Shown here one piece after another: positions 52,336-61,307 of a stretch of 64,000 nucleotides of DNA (within the stretch, counting starts at the first letter, position 1; each line of letters begins with the position of its first letter). Position numbers and translations under genes: made by a program. The notes under the pieces are model-generated. The model saw only the letters and a list, made by a program, of their open reading frames with translations. It was not told the DNA's origin and did no database searches. This stretch comes from Raskinella chloraquaticus (SeqCode) (GTDB lineage: Bacteria > Pseudomonadota > Alphaproteobacteria > Rhizobiales > UBA4765), in assembly GCA_002365175.1 (NCBI GenBank), contig DEZK01000007.1:62001-126000 (forward strand), read 5' to 3'.

Positions 52336-53214
52336 ATGAGCCTTTCAGCGGCACTTCTGGAAGATCGGGGCGTCGTGGCCGTTTTTGGTCCGGACGCCAG
52401 TTCTTTCCTGCAGAATCTGGTCACTTGCGATGTTTTGAAACTCGCGCCGCTCAATGCCAGCCTCGGTGCGCTGCTGAGCCCGCAGGGTAAGATTTTCTGT
52501 GACTTTCTCATTGCGCGTGATGACGAGGATGGCTTCCTCGTCGATATCACGCGGGCCCTGGCGGGTGATCTGATCCAAAAGCTCAATCTCTACCGGCTGC
52601 GCGCCAAGGTCGAGATCGTCGATGTCAGCGATCAACTCGCCGTCGCCGCGCTGTGGGGAGAAGACGTGGTGATCGGTGATGGCATCAGCTACCGCGATCC
52701 GCGCCATCCGCGCCTCGGCCAGCGCGCTTTTCTGCCGCGACAGGACGCTTCAACGTTACTCATTGCCGCAACCGCGACGATCGTCGATGCCGATGCCTAT
52801 CACGCCCATCGCATCGCCTTGGCGATCCCGGAAGGCGGCAAGGATTTCACGCTTGGCGACACGTTTCCCCACGAGGCTGATCTCGACCGGCTCGGCGGGG
52901 TTGATTTTGCCAAGGGTTGCTATGTCGGGCAGGAGGTGGTGAGCCGCATGGAGCACCGCACCAGCGTGCGCAAGCGTGTCGTGCCGATCACTTTCGGCCC
53001 CATGCGCCCGATGGACGGCCATGACGTCACATGTGGTGAACGGGTCATCGGCTATGTCGGCTCAACCGCGAACGGGCGCGGATTGGCCATGCTGCGGCTT
53101 GATCATGTGGTCGAGGCGCAGGCGAAGGGCGAGACGCTGATGGCCGGCAGCATCGACATCCATCCTCGCAATCCCGACTGGGCCGATTTCCAGCTGGCAG
53201 GAGGCAAGGCGTGA
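52336..53214 (+). CDS. ygfZ: YgfZ/IBA57-type folate-binding protein
   Basis: 292 residues. The decisive motif is KGCYVGQEVVSRMEHR (K-G-C-Y-x-G-Q-E), the YgfZ/COG0354 signature. The N-terminal part carries FLQNLVTCDVLKL and LSPQGKIFCDFLIAR. YgfZ/IBA57 proteins bind tetrahydrofolate and help build or repair Fe-S clusters in enzymes such as MiaB. It is divergent from the dihydroorotase gene and overlaps tag by four bases (GTGA), so the two are translated together. Confidence 0.93.
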   Translation: MSLSAALLEDRGVVAVFGPDASSFLQNLVTCDVLKLAPLNASLGALLSPQGKIFCDFLIARDDEDGFLVDITRALAGDLIQKLNLYRLRAKVEIVDVSDQLAVAALWGEDVVIGDGISYRDPRHPRLGQRAFLPRQDASTLLIAATATIVDADAYHAHRIALAIPEGGKDFTLGDTFPHEADLDRLGGVDFAKGCYVGQEVVSRMEHRTSVRKRVVPITFGPMRPMDGHDVTCGERVIGYVGSTANGRGLAMLRLDHVVEAQAKGETLMAGSIDIHPRNPDWADFQLAGGKA

Positions 53215-53810
53215 GCCTGATATCGCACAGCGACGGGCATAACCGCTGCTGGTGGGCGGGCGAGGATGCCCTTTATGTCGCTTATCATGACAGCGACTGG
53301 GGCGTGCCGGAATATGATTCCCGCGCCCTGTTCGAGAAACTCATTCTCGATGGCTTCCAGGCGGGATTGTCGTGGATAACCATTTTACGCAAGCGGGAGA
53401 ATTTCCGTCGAGCCTTTGCCGGATTTGACGCCCGCAAGCTGGTCGAGTTCGATGCGGGCGATGTTGAGCGGCTGATGCAGGACACAGGCATCGTGCGCAA
53501 CCGCGCCAAGATCGAGGGCACGATCAGGGCAGCAAAGCTTTATCTCGACATCGAGGAAGGTGAAGGGTTCTCGCCGTTTCTGTGGAAATTTGTCGGCGAC
53601 GCCCCGCTGCAGCCATGTCGCCAGCAACGAAGCGATGTGCCAACCGAGACAGCCGAGAGCCGGGCGATGTCAAAGGAGCTGAAACGCCGCGGCTTTTCCT
53701 TCGTGGGACCGACCATCACCTACGCCTTCATGCAGGCCGTGGGCATGACCAATGACCATCTCACCGGCTGCTTCCGTCACGGCTCGTGCCACGCGCATGG
53801 CAAGCATTAA
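53211..53810 (+). CDS. tag: DNA-3-methyladenine glycosylase I (Tag)
   Basis: 199 residues. It excises 3-methyladenine from alkylated DNA. Markers: RCWWAGEDALYVAYHDSDWGVPEYDSRALFEKLILDGFQAGLSWITILRKRENFRRAFAGFD with its zinc-binding Cys and His, then FVGPTITYAFMQAVGMTNDHLTGCFRH at the C-terminus. The start is GTG 53211, inside the ygfZ stop. Complete and of usual length. Confidence 0.95.
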   Translation: MSLISHSDGHNRCWWAGEDALYVAYHDSDWGVPEYDSRALFEKLILDGFQAGLSWITILRKRENFRRAFAGFDARKLVEFDAGDVERLMQDTGIVRNRAKIEGTIRAAKLYLDIEEGEGFSPFLWKFVGDAPLQPCRQQRSDVPTETAESRAMSKELKRRGFSFVGPTITYAFMQAVGMTNDHLTGCFRHGSCHAHGKH

Positions 53811-53814
53811 GCGC

Positions 53815-54177
53815 CTATCTGGAGGATCTGTCCGCAACCCGCATCGCCGTGAGCACGCGGACCAGCGGTTGGCGGGGTGCTGCCAGAACGACAATCCGCG
53901 CTGTCGCGGGCGGGGCATCGTCCAGCCCGGCGATACCCCCCTCAAGCGTATATTTCGAGCGCCCAAGACCATCGACGCGCCGGGGGGATGACATCACCCT
54001 GCCCTCGCCGAGAAGCGTCCGGACATCGTTGGCCGACAAGGCGCGCTCGCCCAGGCGGGTCCTGGCATGACCGGCAAAGTCGAGACGCAGGCGTTCACTG
54101 GCCAGCAGATAGCGAAAAAAGGCTTCCGCCTGGCGTGCGGACATGGGCGCTGCGGCTGGCGAGGGATCAGTCAGCAT
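53815..54177 (-). CDS. Small DUF4258-like protein (uncertain)
   Basis: 120 residues. The middle, LDFAGHARTRLGERALSANDVRTLLGEGRVM, resembles the DUF4258 pattern (F-x2-H-A-x2-R-[ML]-x2-R-x-[IL]-x2-x-[DE]-V), found in small proteins some of which are toxin-like, followed by beta-strand segments. It ends five bases from the convergent tag stop, which argues for a real gene. No antitoxin gene is adjacent. The start at 54177 lacks a good ribosome-binding site; ATG 54144 is an alternative. Confidence 0.5.
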   Translation of the reverse strand: MLTDPSPAAAPMSARQAEAFFRYLLASERLRLDFAGHARTRLGERALSANDVRTLLGEGRVMSSPRRVDGLGRSKYTLEGGIAGLDDAPPATARIVVLAAPRQPLVRVLTAMRVADRSSR

Positions 54178-54291
54178 GATCGGGTTGATGGCAAAATCGG
54201 CACTGTGTATCGACGAATCGTCCTATCATCGCACCGTGCCAAGGGTGAAGCGCACTTTCATTCATCGCCCAATACCGGTTATCTCGCCACC

Positions 54292-54927
54292 ATGCCGCGC
54301 TCGTCTGCCAAAACCCAACCTCCGCGCGCCTGGCAGCGCATGCTGTCGGGACGGCGCCTCGATTTGCTCGACCCCTCGCCGCTCGACATCGAGATCGAGG
54401 ACATCGCCCATGGCCTGGCCCGCGTGGCACGGTGGAACGGTCAGACGCATGGGGCGCACGCCTATTCAGTAGCCCAGCACTCGCTGGCGGTCGAGGCACT
54501 CTATCGGCAGGCGCATGCTGAGGCCGATGAGAATTCATGCCTGACGACGTTGCTGCATGATGCGGCGGAATACGTGATCGGCGACATGATTTCCCCCTTC
54601 AAGGCTGTACTTGGCCCCGAATACAAGGATGTCGAGGCGAGGCTGTCGGCAGCGATCCATCGTCGGTTTCAGCTGCCGGCACTGCCAAGCGCCACGCTGA
54701 AACGGCATATCAAGGATGCCGACCGCGTGGCCGCCTATTTCGAGGCAACACGGCTTGCCGGCTTCGATGAGGCGGAAGCGTCGAAATTCTTCGGAGAACC
54801 ACCCGTCCTTGCCGGCGCCTTTCTGACGGCCTATTTCCTGCCCTGGCCCACCGCACTGGCGCAGGCACGATTTCTTGAACGTTTCGCCGAATTGTCACGC
54901 AACCTCACTTTGCGTCGGCTAAAATAG
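54292..54927 (+). CDS. HD-domain phosphohydrolase (YfbR-like)
   Basis: 211 residues. The metal site is formed by His in THGAHAYSVAQHSLAV, the HD pair in LLHDAAEYVIGDMI and the Asp in IKDADRVAAYFEATRL, the pattern of YfbR/HDDC2 5'-nucleotidases. Such enzymes dephosphorylate deoxynucleotides or other nucleotides. The reading frame is open to 54067 but the homology starts at ATG 54292. It is followed after 23 bases by a Cys-based phosphatase and then an NrtR-like regulator; the grouping suggests nucleotide or NAD-related metabolism. Confidence 0.82.
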   Translation: MPRSSAKTQPPRAWQRMLSGRRLDLLDPSPLDIEIEDIAHGLARVARWNGQTHGAHAYSVAQHSLAVEALYRQAHAEADENSCLTTLLHDAAEYVIGDMISPFKAVLGPEYKDVEARLSAAIHRRFQLPALPSATLKRHIKDADRVAAYFEATRLAGFDEAEASKFFGEPPVLAGAFLTAYFLPWPTALAQARFLERFAELSRNLTLRRLK

Positions 54928-54950
54928 CGCTCAATCCTCGAGGACATGTG

Positions 54951-55469
54951 ATGTATATTCACGTCTGCCCCCTGTCGAAGCTGGAACGGACCGTCACCAA
55001 CATCAATCCGGCGCGCCTGATCAGTCTGGTGCGACTGGTGCCGGAGGTGCCAAGCCCCCCCAGCATGGCGGCTGAACATCATCTGCGCCTGCCCTTCCAC
55101 GACATCAGCGAACCGCGCGAAGGCTATGTCATGCCCGGCGCCGAACATGTCGAACGCCTGCTGGCCTTCGCCAATAGCTGGGATCGCAGCGCGCCGATGT
55201 TGCTCCACTGTTTTGCCGGCATTTCCCGATCAACGGCTGCTGCCTATGTGGTTGCCTGCGCGCTCCAGCCCCGGCGCAGCGAGGCAGAGATAGCCGATGA
55301 ACTGCGCCATGCCTCGCCCACCGCAACCCCCAACCCCCGCCTGGTCGCCATTGCCGATGACATGCTGATGCGCGAAGGGCGCATGAACGCAGCAATCATC
55401 GCCATCGGACGGGGGGCAGAAGCTGCGGAAGGCGTTCCGTTCAAATTGAAATTATTGGCCGAGGAATGA
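54951..55469 (+). CDS. Cys-based (tyrosine/dual-specificity type) phosphatase
   Basis: 172 residues. The P-loop is HCFAGISRST (C87-x5-R93), followed by helical sequence, and a general acid Asp is possible in FHDISEPREGY. Such proteins remove phosphate from tyrosine, from nucleotides or from other small molecules. GAGGA six bases ahead supports ATG 54951. Its last bases overlap the start of the regulator gene (ATGA), so they are translationally coupled. Confidence 0.82.
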   Translation: MYIHVCPLSKLERTVTNINPARLISLVRLVPEVPSPPSMAAEHHLRLPFHDISEPREGYVMPGAEHVERLLAFANSWDRSAPMLLHCFAGISRSTAAAYVVACALQPRRSEAEIADELRHASPTATPNPRLVAIADDMLMREGRMNAAIIAIGRGAEAAEGVPFKLKLLAEE

Positions 55470-56509
55470 ACTCTCCTGGCGACAGCGCGCTACGCGACCC
55501 ACTGAGCGGGGCTCCACCGGTGCGCCCCGGGCTCGAGATCGACCTGACGGCTGCCATCATCACGGTCAGCGCTGATCAGCCGCTTATCCTCACCACGCCA
55601 CCCGAGACAACCGATGATGAGGCAGCAAATTCCGGCGGCCTGCCATCAGGCCCGTTCAATCCGCTCGCCCATCGTACGCTTGAAATCGGTCTGCGCAGCT
55701 GGGTTGCCGAACAGACGGGCTTCGAATTCGGCTATGTCGAACAACTTTATTCGTTCGGTGATCGCGGGCGTCATGCCCGCCCTGGCGACAGCAGCCCGCA
55801 TGTGGTGTCGATTGGCTATCTGGCGCTGACGCAGCTGCGCGATGGCGGCGCGCCGACGCATGGCTCGGGGCGCTGGCGCAACTGGTATGGTCTCCTGCCG
55901 TGGGAGGATATGCGCGGCGGCAGGCCGGCTGTTCTCGACACGGTGATCCTGCCCGCTCTCAATAACTGGGCCAAACAAGTCCCGTCTGCCGGCGAAGGGC
56001 CAAGGCCTCTGGGGCGGGCGGAACGGGTGCGGCTGCTGTTTGGAACGGATGGTATCAGCTGGGATGAAGAGAAAGTGCTGGAGCGCTATGAATGCCTCTA
56101 TGAGGCAGGCCTGATGGGCGAAGCCGCGCGCGACGGGCGCCCCAGCGCACTGCGCGACAGCCGCCCGCCGCAACTCGGCTCAACGATGCCGTTTGATCAT
56201 CGCCGGATCGCCGCCACCGCCATGGGGCGCCTGCGCGCCAAGCTCAAATATCGCCCTGTCGTGTTTGAATTGATGGCGGATGAATTTACGCTCACCGCGC
56301 TGCAACGCACCGTTGAAGCGATTTCCGGAAAACATCTGCATAAGCAGAATTTTCGTCGGCTGGTGGAACATGCCGCCCTCGTCGAGCCGACGGGCGAGGT
56401 GACCTCGCGCACCGGCGGGCGGCCGGCGGCGCTCTACAGATTCCGCCGCGAGGTGACGCGCGAGCGCCCGGCTCCAGGGCTGAAGCTGTCGGTCGCGCGC
56501 CAAGTGTAG
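55466..56509 (+). CDS. NrtR/COG4111-like NAD regulator (degenerate Nudix plus winged helix)
   Basis: 347 residues. The N-terminal half is Nudix-like with HRTLEIGLRSWVAEQTGFEFGYVEQLYSFGDRGRH; the Nudix-box glutamates are mostly gone (RSWVAEQTGF where R-E-x2-E-E-x-G is expected), so catalysis is unlikely. The C-terminal half is the NrtR winged-helix domain: FELMADEFTLTALQRTVEAISGKHLHKQNFRRLVEHAALVEPTGE and RTGGRPAALYRF. NrtR-type regulators sense ADP-ribose and control NAD genes; the name NAD regulator is used for this COG in rhizobia. It is co-operonic with HD and Cys-based phosphatases. Confidence 0.82.
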   Translation: MNSPGDSALRDPLSGAPPVRPGLEIDLTAAIITVSADQPLILTTPPETTDDEAANSGGLPSGPFNPLAHRTLEIGLRSWVAEQTGFEFGYVEQLYSFGDRGRHARPGDSSPHVVSIGYLALTQLRDGGAPTHGSGRWRNWYGLLPWEDMRGGRPAVLDTVILPALNNWAKQVPSAGEGPRPLGRAERVRLLFGTDGISWDEEKVLERYECLYEAGLMGEAARDGRPSALRDSRPPQLGSTMPFDHRRIAATAMGRLRAKLKYRPVVFELMADEFTLTALQRTVEAISGKHLHKQNFRRLVEHAALVEPTGEVTSRTGGRPAALYRFRREVTRERPAPGLKLSVARQV

Positions 56510-56610
56510 TCTTCCGCTCGATCCTTGACGACGGCGCGTGATATCTGCGGACCGCGCCGATCGGTCAGAACCCGACATGCGGCATGAATGCGACGGAAAG
56601 ACAGCGGCTG

Positions 56611-57300
56611 TCAGCGGCCGCCGGCAACCTGTTCTGGCTTGTTTCCAGACGCCGCACTGCTCGAAATCGGCGCCGGCATGCTGAGATAGACGTCACGCAC
56701 CGTTACGATGTGCTGCATCATCGCCAGACGAGCCTTGACATGATCGCCGCGCAAAATGGCTTGAATAACGGCCTCATGCTCCTGATGAGAGGCGACCAGG
56801 CGGCCCAGAGATGAGAAAAACTGCGCCCGCCGGAATGGCTGCAGACGCTGGCGGGTCTGCAGTGTCAGTTCGGCGAGGTAGGCATTGTGACCGCCTTCAT
56901 AAAGGCGAGTGTGAAACACTTCGTTGGCACTCGCATAGGCGGCGCGATCACCTGAACTCACCATGCTCGCCATCTGTGTGTGGATTGCCACGAGATCGTC
57001 ACGTTGCGCCAAAGTCATGGAGCGTGCCGCGTACTCGGCGCACAGACCTTCCAATTCGGTCATGATCTGGAACATATCACCCAGCATCTGGTCGCTTGGC
57101 AATGCGATCACGGCGCCACGATGAGGGCGATGAACGACAAGCCCGCTCGCCGCCAATTGCCGCAAGGCTTCGCGAACCGGCGTTCGCGACGCGCCATAGC
57201 TGCGGGCAAGCTCGTTTTCGTCAAGCGCAGACCCCGGCAGGCGCCTGCCTGAAAGAATCTGATCGGTCAGTGCAAGTCGTATAGTTTCAGCGCGCGTCAT
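56611..57300 (-). CDS. GntR-family regulator with FCD domain
   Basis: 229 residues. The winged helix occupies 1-70 (IRLALTDQILSGRRLPGSALDENELARSYGASRTPVREALRQLAASGLVV). The all-helical FCD domain (75-210) contains the metal-binding pattern region FHTRLYEGGHNAYLAEL and ASHQEHEAVIQAILRGDHVKARLAMMQHI. FCD regulators respond to small organic acids or acyl-CoA. It is divergent from a dicarboxylic-acid/fatty-acid operon at 57540 and is likely its repressor. The 239-base intergenic holds candidate promoter and operator sequences. Confidence 0.88.
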   Translation of the reverse strand: MTRAETIRLALTDQILSGRRLPGSALDENELARSYGASRTPVREALRQLAASGLVVHRPHRGAVIALPSDQMLGDMFQIMTELEGLCAEYAARSMTLAQRDDLVAIHTQMASMVSSGDRAAYASANEVFHTRLYEGGHNAYLAELTLQTRQRLQPFRRAQFFSSLGRLVASHQEHEAVIQAILRGDHVKARLAMMQHIVTVRDVYLSMPAPISSSAASGNKPEQVAGGR

Positions 57301-57455
57301 TCCATTCTACCGTGTATCTGTTCGGCACTGGATTTGTGTCTCACGGCGATGCCACAATTTGCAGCAAAGCGATACAGGCAAACGCGTCATCTACACCGCC
57401 GCAGCATCGTGGCGCCGCTTAAGCCGCGCACCAGGAGGCCCCGGGGGGCGGCAGC

Positions 57456-57484
57456 TTGACTCACCCTCCAGCGCTACCTAGCGT
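57456..57484 (+). promoter_or_regulatory. Candidate promoter for the pim-like operon
   Basis: TTGACT (57456-57461) and TAGCGT (57479-57484) are 17 bases apart. The -10 element is weak, the -35 good. It lies about 56 bases before the GTG start at 57540. Confidence 0.3.
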
Positions 57485-57499
57485 TTTGGTGCTCGTAAT

Positions 57500-57513
57500 T
57501 GTGCATCGGCACA
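57500..57513. promoter_or_regulatory. Inverted repeat, possible GntR operator
   Basis: The perfect inverted repeat TGTGC-ATCG-GCACA lies 16 bases after the candidate -10 and before the operon start, where a bound repressor would block transcription. A second, longer-spaced repeat TTGTG...CACAA lies at 57332-57355 nearer the regulator gene. Binding by the divergent GntR protein is inference. Confidence 0.3.
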
Positions 57514-57539
57514 TCGTCGCAGCAAGCGGGAGAACCAAG

Positions 57540-59636
57540 GTGGAGCGCAAGGTTGTGACGCGGCATGATGGCCGCATTCTGGTCATCGAACTTGCCAATC
57601 CGCCGGTCAATGCCCTGGCTCATGAGGTACGCGACGCGGTTCTGGCGGCGCTACAGGCGGCGCAGGCAGACGCCGGTACAGATGCTGTCGTCATCACCGG
57701 CGCCGGCAAGCTCTTCTGCGGCGGCGCGGAAATCAAGGAATTCGGCCAGACGCCGCGGGCACCGCATCTGGCGGAAATCGTCAACGCCATCGAAGAATCG
57801 GCAAAGCCGGTCATCGCGGCGTTGAATGGCAGTGCATTGGGCGGCGGATTTGAAATTGCACTCGGCTGTCATGTGCGTCTGGCGGTTCCCGGTGCCAATG
57901 TCGTGCTGCCTGAGGTCAAGCTTGGCCTGTTGCCAGGGGCTGGCGGCACGCAGCGTGTGCCGCGCCTGATTGGATTGCGCAAAGCTCTGCCCTTTATCGT
58001 CAACGGCGAGGCGATGAGTGCTGCGCAGGCGTTGACGCTTGGACTGCTCGACGGCGTTGAGGACGGCGATATTGTCGGCCATGCCATCAAGCGGGCCCGG
58101 CACATGGTCGAGAGCAACGCGCCAATACGGCGGACTGGCCGATTGCGCGACGCGCTTGAGGCGTCACGTCGCGATGCTGCTGCTTTCGAGGATGACGCCG
58201 CCGCACTCCTCAAGAAGGCCCGCAGTCTCGAGGCACCGGCGGCGTGCATCACCGCGCTGCGCAACACGCTGACTTTGACGCTTGAAGAAGGGCTCGCGGC
58301 GGAGCGGGCGCTGTTCGTCAAACTGCGTGATGGCGGGCAGTCGAAAGCGCTGCGTCATCTGTTTTTCGCCGAGCGCGCTGCGCAGAAGGTGGCCGGCGTG
58401 CCCGCAGACACAAAGCCGCGCAGCGTCGGGCGTGTCGCCATCCTGGGCGCTGGCACCATGGGTGGCGGCATCGCCATGGCGTTTGCCAGTGCCGGCTTTC
58501 CTGTGAGCGTCATTGATCCCGATACGGCGGCGCTGAAGCGCGGCTTCCAGACAATCGAAAACAATTATCGCGCGAGCGAAAAGCGCGGCGGCATGAGTGC
58601 GGGTGCGGTGGCTGCAGCGCTCAACCGACTGACACCGTCGCAGTCGATCAACGACGTCGCGTCCGCCGACCTTGTCATCGAAGCGGTGTACGAGAACATG
58701 GACCTGAAGAAGCGGATCTTTGCTGATTTCGACCGCTTGACGACACCGGGTACGGTGCTGGCGACCAATACGTCGAGCCTTGATATCGATGAAATCGCCG
58801 CTGCCACCAGCCGCCCCCAGGACGTGGTCGGTATGCATTTCTTCAGTCCGGCGAATGTGATGAAGCTGCTGGAAATTGTTCGCGGCAAGGCAACGGCGCC
58901 AGAGGTGCTCGTCACCGCCATGAACATCGGCAAGCGTATCGGCAAGGTGCCGGTGACGGTCGGGGTATGTTACGGGTTTGTCGGAAACCGCATGTTGCAT
59001 GCGCGCGGCAGCGAGGTTGAACGGTTGCTTCTGGAGGGCGCCAGCCCGCGCGATATCGATGCGGCCGCCACCCGTTTCGGCTTTGCCATGGGACCTTGTG
59101 CGGTAGGGGACCTTGCCGGGCTCGATGTCGGCTGGCGCATCCGCAAGGAGCGCGGCATTACATCCCCCGTCGCCGACGCCATCTGCGAGATGGGCCGCTT
59201 CGGGCAGAAGACCAGCCGAGGCTATTTCATCTATGAGCCGGGCTCGCGACTTCCCGTTCCCGATCCTGAAGTCGACGCGCTGACAGCAAAACTTGCAAGC
59301 GACATGGGCATGGCGCGGCGCAGTATCGCTATCGAGGAAATCCAGGAGCGCCTGCTCTATCCTTTGATCAACGAGGGCGCGCGTATTCTGGAAGAAGGGA
59401 TTGCCGAGCGGGCGAGCGATATCGATCTCATCTGGATCAACGGCTATGGTTTTCCGCTATGGCGCGGCGGGCCGCTCTTTTATGCCGATACGGTGGGGCT
59501 TGGTGTGATCGCCGAGCGGCTCGACCACTACGCCAGCTTGAGCGGCGACAAGCGGCTGAAGCCGGCAAAGCTGCTGCGATCACTTGCGATTGCCGGCAAG
59601 GGTTTCGGCGATATTGCCGCTGCTGCGAAAGGCTGA
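57540..59636 (+). CDS. Bifunctional enoyl-CoA hydratase/3-hydroxyacyl-CoA dehydrogenase (FadJ/PimF type)
   Basis: 698 residues from GTG 57540, which has GGGAG seven bases ahead (the frame is open to 57456). Residues 1-190 are crotonase-like: CGGAEIKEFG, AALNGSALGGGFEIALGCHVR and VVLPEVKLGLLPGAGGTQRVPRLIG with both glutamates. From about 300, the NAD-binding motif GAGTMGGGIAMAFA, then ATNTSSLDI, GMHFFSPANVMKLLEIVRG with the catalytic His, and two C-terminal helical domains form the 3-hydroxyacyl-CoA dehydrogenase. It resembles PimF of Rhodopseudomonas. It performs the middle two steps of beta-oxidation. Confidence 0.9.
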   Translation: MERKVVTRHDGRILVIELANPPVNALAHEVRDAVLAALQAAQADAGTDAVVITGAGKLFCGGAEIKEFGQTPRAPHLAEIVNAIEESAKPVIAALNGSALGGGFEIALGCHVRLAVPGANVVLPEVKLGLLPGAGGTQRVPRLIGLRKALPFIVNGEAMSAAQALTLGLLDGVEDGDIVGHAIKRARHMVESNAPIRRTGRLRDALEASRRDAAAFEDDAAALLKKARSLEAPAACITALRNTLTLTLEEGLAAERALFVKLRDGGQSKALRHLFFAERAAQKVAGVPADTKPRSVGRVAILGAGTMGGGIAMAFASAGFPVSVIDPDTAALKRGFQTIENNYRASEKRGGMSAGAVAAALNRLTPSQSINDVASADLVIEAVYENMDLKKRIFADFDRLTTPGTVLATNTSSLDIDEIAAATSRPQDVVGMHFFSPANVMKLLEIVRGKATAPEVLVTAMNIGKRIGKVPVTVGVCYGFVGNRMLHARGSEVERLLLEGASPRDIDAAATRFGFAMGPCAVGDLAGLDVGWRIRKERGITSPVADAICEMGRFGQKTSRGYFIYEPGSRLPVPDPEVDALTAKLASDMGMARRSIAIEEIQERLLYPLINEGARILEEGIAERASDIDLIWINGYGFPLWRGGPLFYADTVGLGVIAERLDHYASLSGDKRLKPAKLLRSLAIAGKGFGDIAAAAKG

Positions 59637-59641
59637 GTGCC

Positions 59642-61303
59642 ATGGCGTCCCCGTGCTGGGAGCGCTTTTATCCACCGGGCATCACAGCCGACTTCGTGCC
59701 GGCGCGCGAGACGCTCAGTGCGTTCTTTATCGAATTGGTCGAACGGCATGGCGATCAGATCGCCATCGATTTCAACGATCACCAGATCAGCTATCGCCAG
59801 CTTGGCGCTCTCGCCGCTCGTCTTGCCGATGGCCTGAAGCAGCGGGGTATCGGGCCAGGCGATACGGTTGCGCTTTATCTGCCAAACTCGCCTTTTCATC
59901 CGGCATTCTTTTTTGCCGTCCTTCTCGCCGGCGCGCGAGTGACGCATCTCAGCCCGCTTGATGCCGTCCGCGAACTGGCGTTCAAATGCCGTGACAGCGA
60001 AGCACGCCTTCTCGTCGCTCTTGATGAACCGCCCTTTGCCGACATGGCGTTGCGCCTGCTTGGTGAGGGCGCTGTCGCGAGACTGGTCTTGTGTGATGAG
60101 GCAATCGCTTTTTCTGAACAATCCACGCCAACCGCAAGGTCGGTCGGGCCGGCGAACGTCGAGTGCGCGTGCGATCTCATGGCCAACACGGCAGACACGC
60201 TTGTCGCAGCCCCCGTCGCAGCCGACGACGTCGCCGTGCTGCAATATACGGGCGGGACGACGGGTGAGCCAAAGGCCGCCATGCTCACACATGGCAATCT
60301 GACGTCAGCCACCCGCATCTATCAGGCATGGTTCAGCAACGACATCAATTCAGGGCCGCATGCGGTCGTGCTCGCCGTTCTGCCGCTGTTTCATATCATG
60401 GCGCTGGTGTCGATCCTGTTGCGCCGCTTTGCCGACGGGGCACGACTGGTGCTGCTGCGCCGGTTTGAGGTCACAAAAGTCCTCACGCTCATCAGCCGAA
60501 AGCGGATCACCGGCTTTGCTGGCGTGCCGACGATGTGGATCGCGATTGCCAATCACCCCGGCGTTGAAAACCATGATCTTTCAAGCCTTCAGCGCATCAG
60601 TTCAGGGGGCGCGCCGCTCGCGGTTGAAACGCATGAGCGCATCCGCTCCCTCACCGGGCATGCGTTGCGTGGTGGCTGGGGCATGACCGAGACGTGCGCT
60701 GCCGGCACCAATCTTCCGGTCAATATGCCGCCGGGCAAGGAGGGAAGCGTTGGCCTGCCGCTGCCAGGCATCATGATCGATATCGTCGATCCCGATCAGC
60801 CCCAGCGCACGCTGGCGCCTGGCGACATCGGCGAAATCCGTATCAGCGGGCCCAATATATGCACCAGCTATTGGCGCCGGCCAGCAGAGACGAAGGCGTC
60901 GCGTCGCGGTGATGCGCTTCTCACCGGCGATCTGGCGCGCATGGATGAGGACGGCTTCATCTATATCGTCGAGCGCAAGAAGGACCTGATCGTGTCAAGC
61001 GGCTACAATGTCTACCCGCTCGCGATCGAGAATGCGCTGCTGGAACACCCGGCGATTGCCGAGGCGGTGGTGATCGGCGTGAAGGATGCCTATCGCGGCG
61101 AAGCAGCAAAGGCCTTTGTCGTACTGCATCCGGGAAAAGCACCGTTTTCACTCGATGAGCTGCGTCTGTTTCTGAGCGATCGCCTCGGGCGCCATGAAAT
61201 GCCGCAAGCGCTGGTCTTTCGCAGCGACTTGCCAAAGACATCTGTTGGTAAATACTCGCGCAAGATGCTGCGCGATCAGGACGCCGCGAACGGGATGGAA
61301 TAA
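59642..61303 (+). CDS. Acyl-CoA ligase of the pim-like operon
   Basis: 553 residues of the ANL superfamily. YTGGTTGEPKAAMLTH (P-loop-like), GGWGMTETCAAGT, LTGDLARMDEDGF, ERKKDLIVSSGYNVYPLAIENALLEHPAI and the C-terminal Lys in TSVGKYSRKML are all present. It lies five bases after the hydratase/dehydrogenase gene and five before the acyl-CoA dehydrogenase gene. By position it matches PimA, the pimeloyl/dicarboxylate-CoA ligase, but generic long-chain fatty-acid activation is possible. Confidence 0.87.
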   Translation: MASPCWERFYPPGITADFVPARETLSAFFIELVERHGDQIAIDFNDHQISYRQLGALAARLADGLKQRGIGPGDTVALYLPNSPFHPAFFFAVLLAGARVTHLSPLDAVRELAFKCRDSEARLLVALDEPPFADMALRLLGEGAVARLVLCDEAIAFSEQSTPTARSVGPANVECACDLMANTADTLVAAPVAADDVAVLQYTGGTTGEPKAAMLTHGNLTSATRIYQAWFSNDINSGPHAVVLAVLPLFHIMALVSILLRRFADGARLVLLRRFEVTKVLTLISRKRITGFAGVPTMWIAIANHPGVENHDLSSLQRISSGGAPLAVETHERIRSLTGHALRGGWGMTETCAAGTNLPVNMPPGKEGSVGLPLPGIMIDIVDPDQPQRTLAPGDIGEIRISGPNICTSYWRRPAETKASRRGDALLTGDLARMDEDGFIYIVERKKDLIVSSGYNVYPLAIENALLEHPAIAEAVVIGVKDAYRGEAAKAFVVLHPGKAPFSLDELRLFLSDRLGRHEMPQALVFRSDLPKTSVGKYSRKMLRDQDAANGME

Positions 61304-61307
61304 AGCC

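Noticed and set aside
57332..57355. TTGTG...CACAA repeat as the main GntR operator
   Set aside because: The half-sites are 14 bases apart, too far for a usual GntR dimer; the compact repeat at 57500-57513 is a better candidate.
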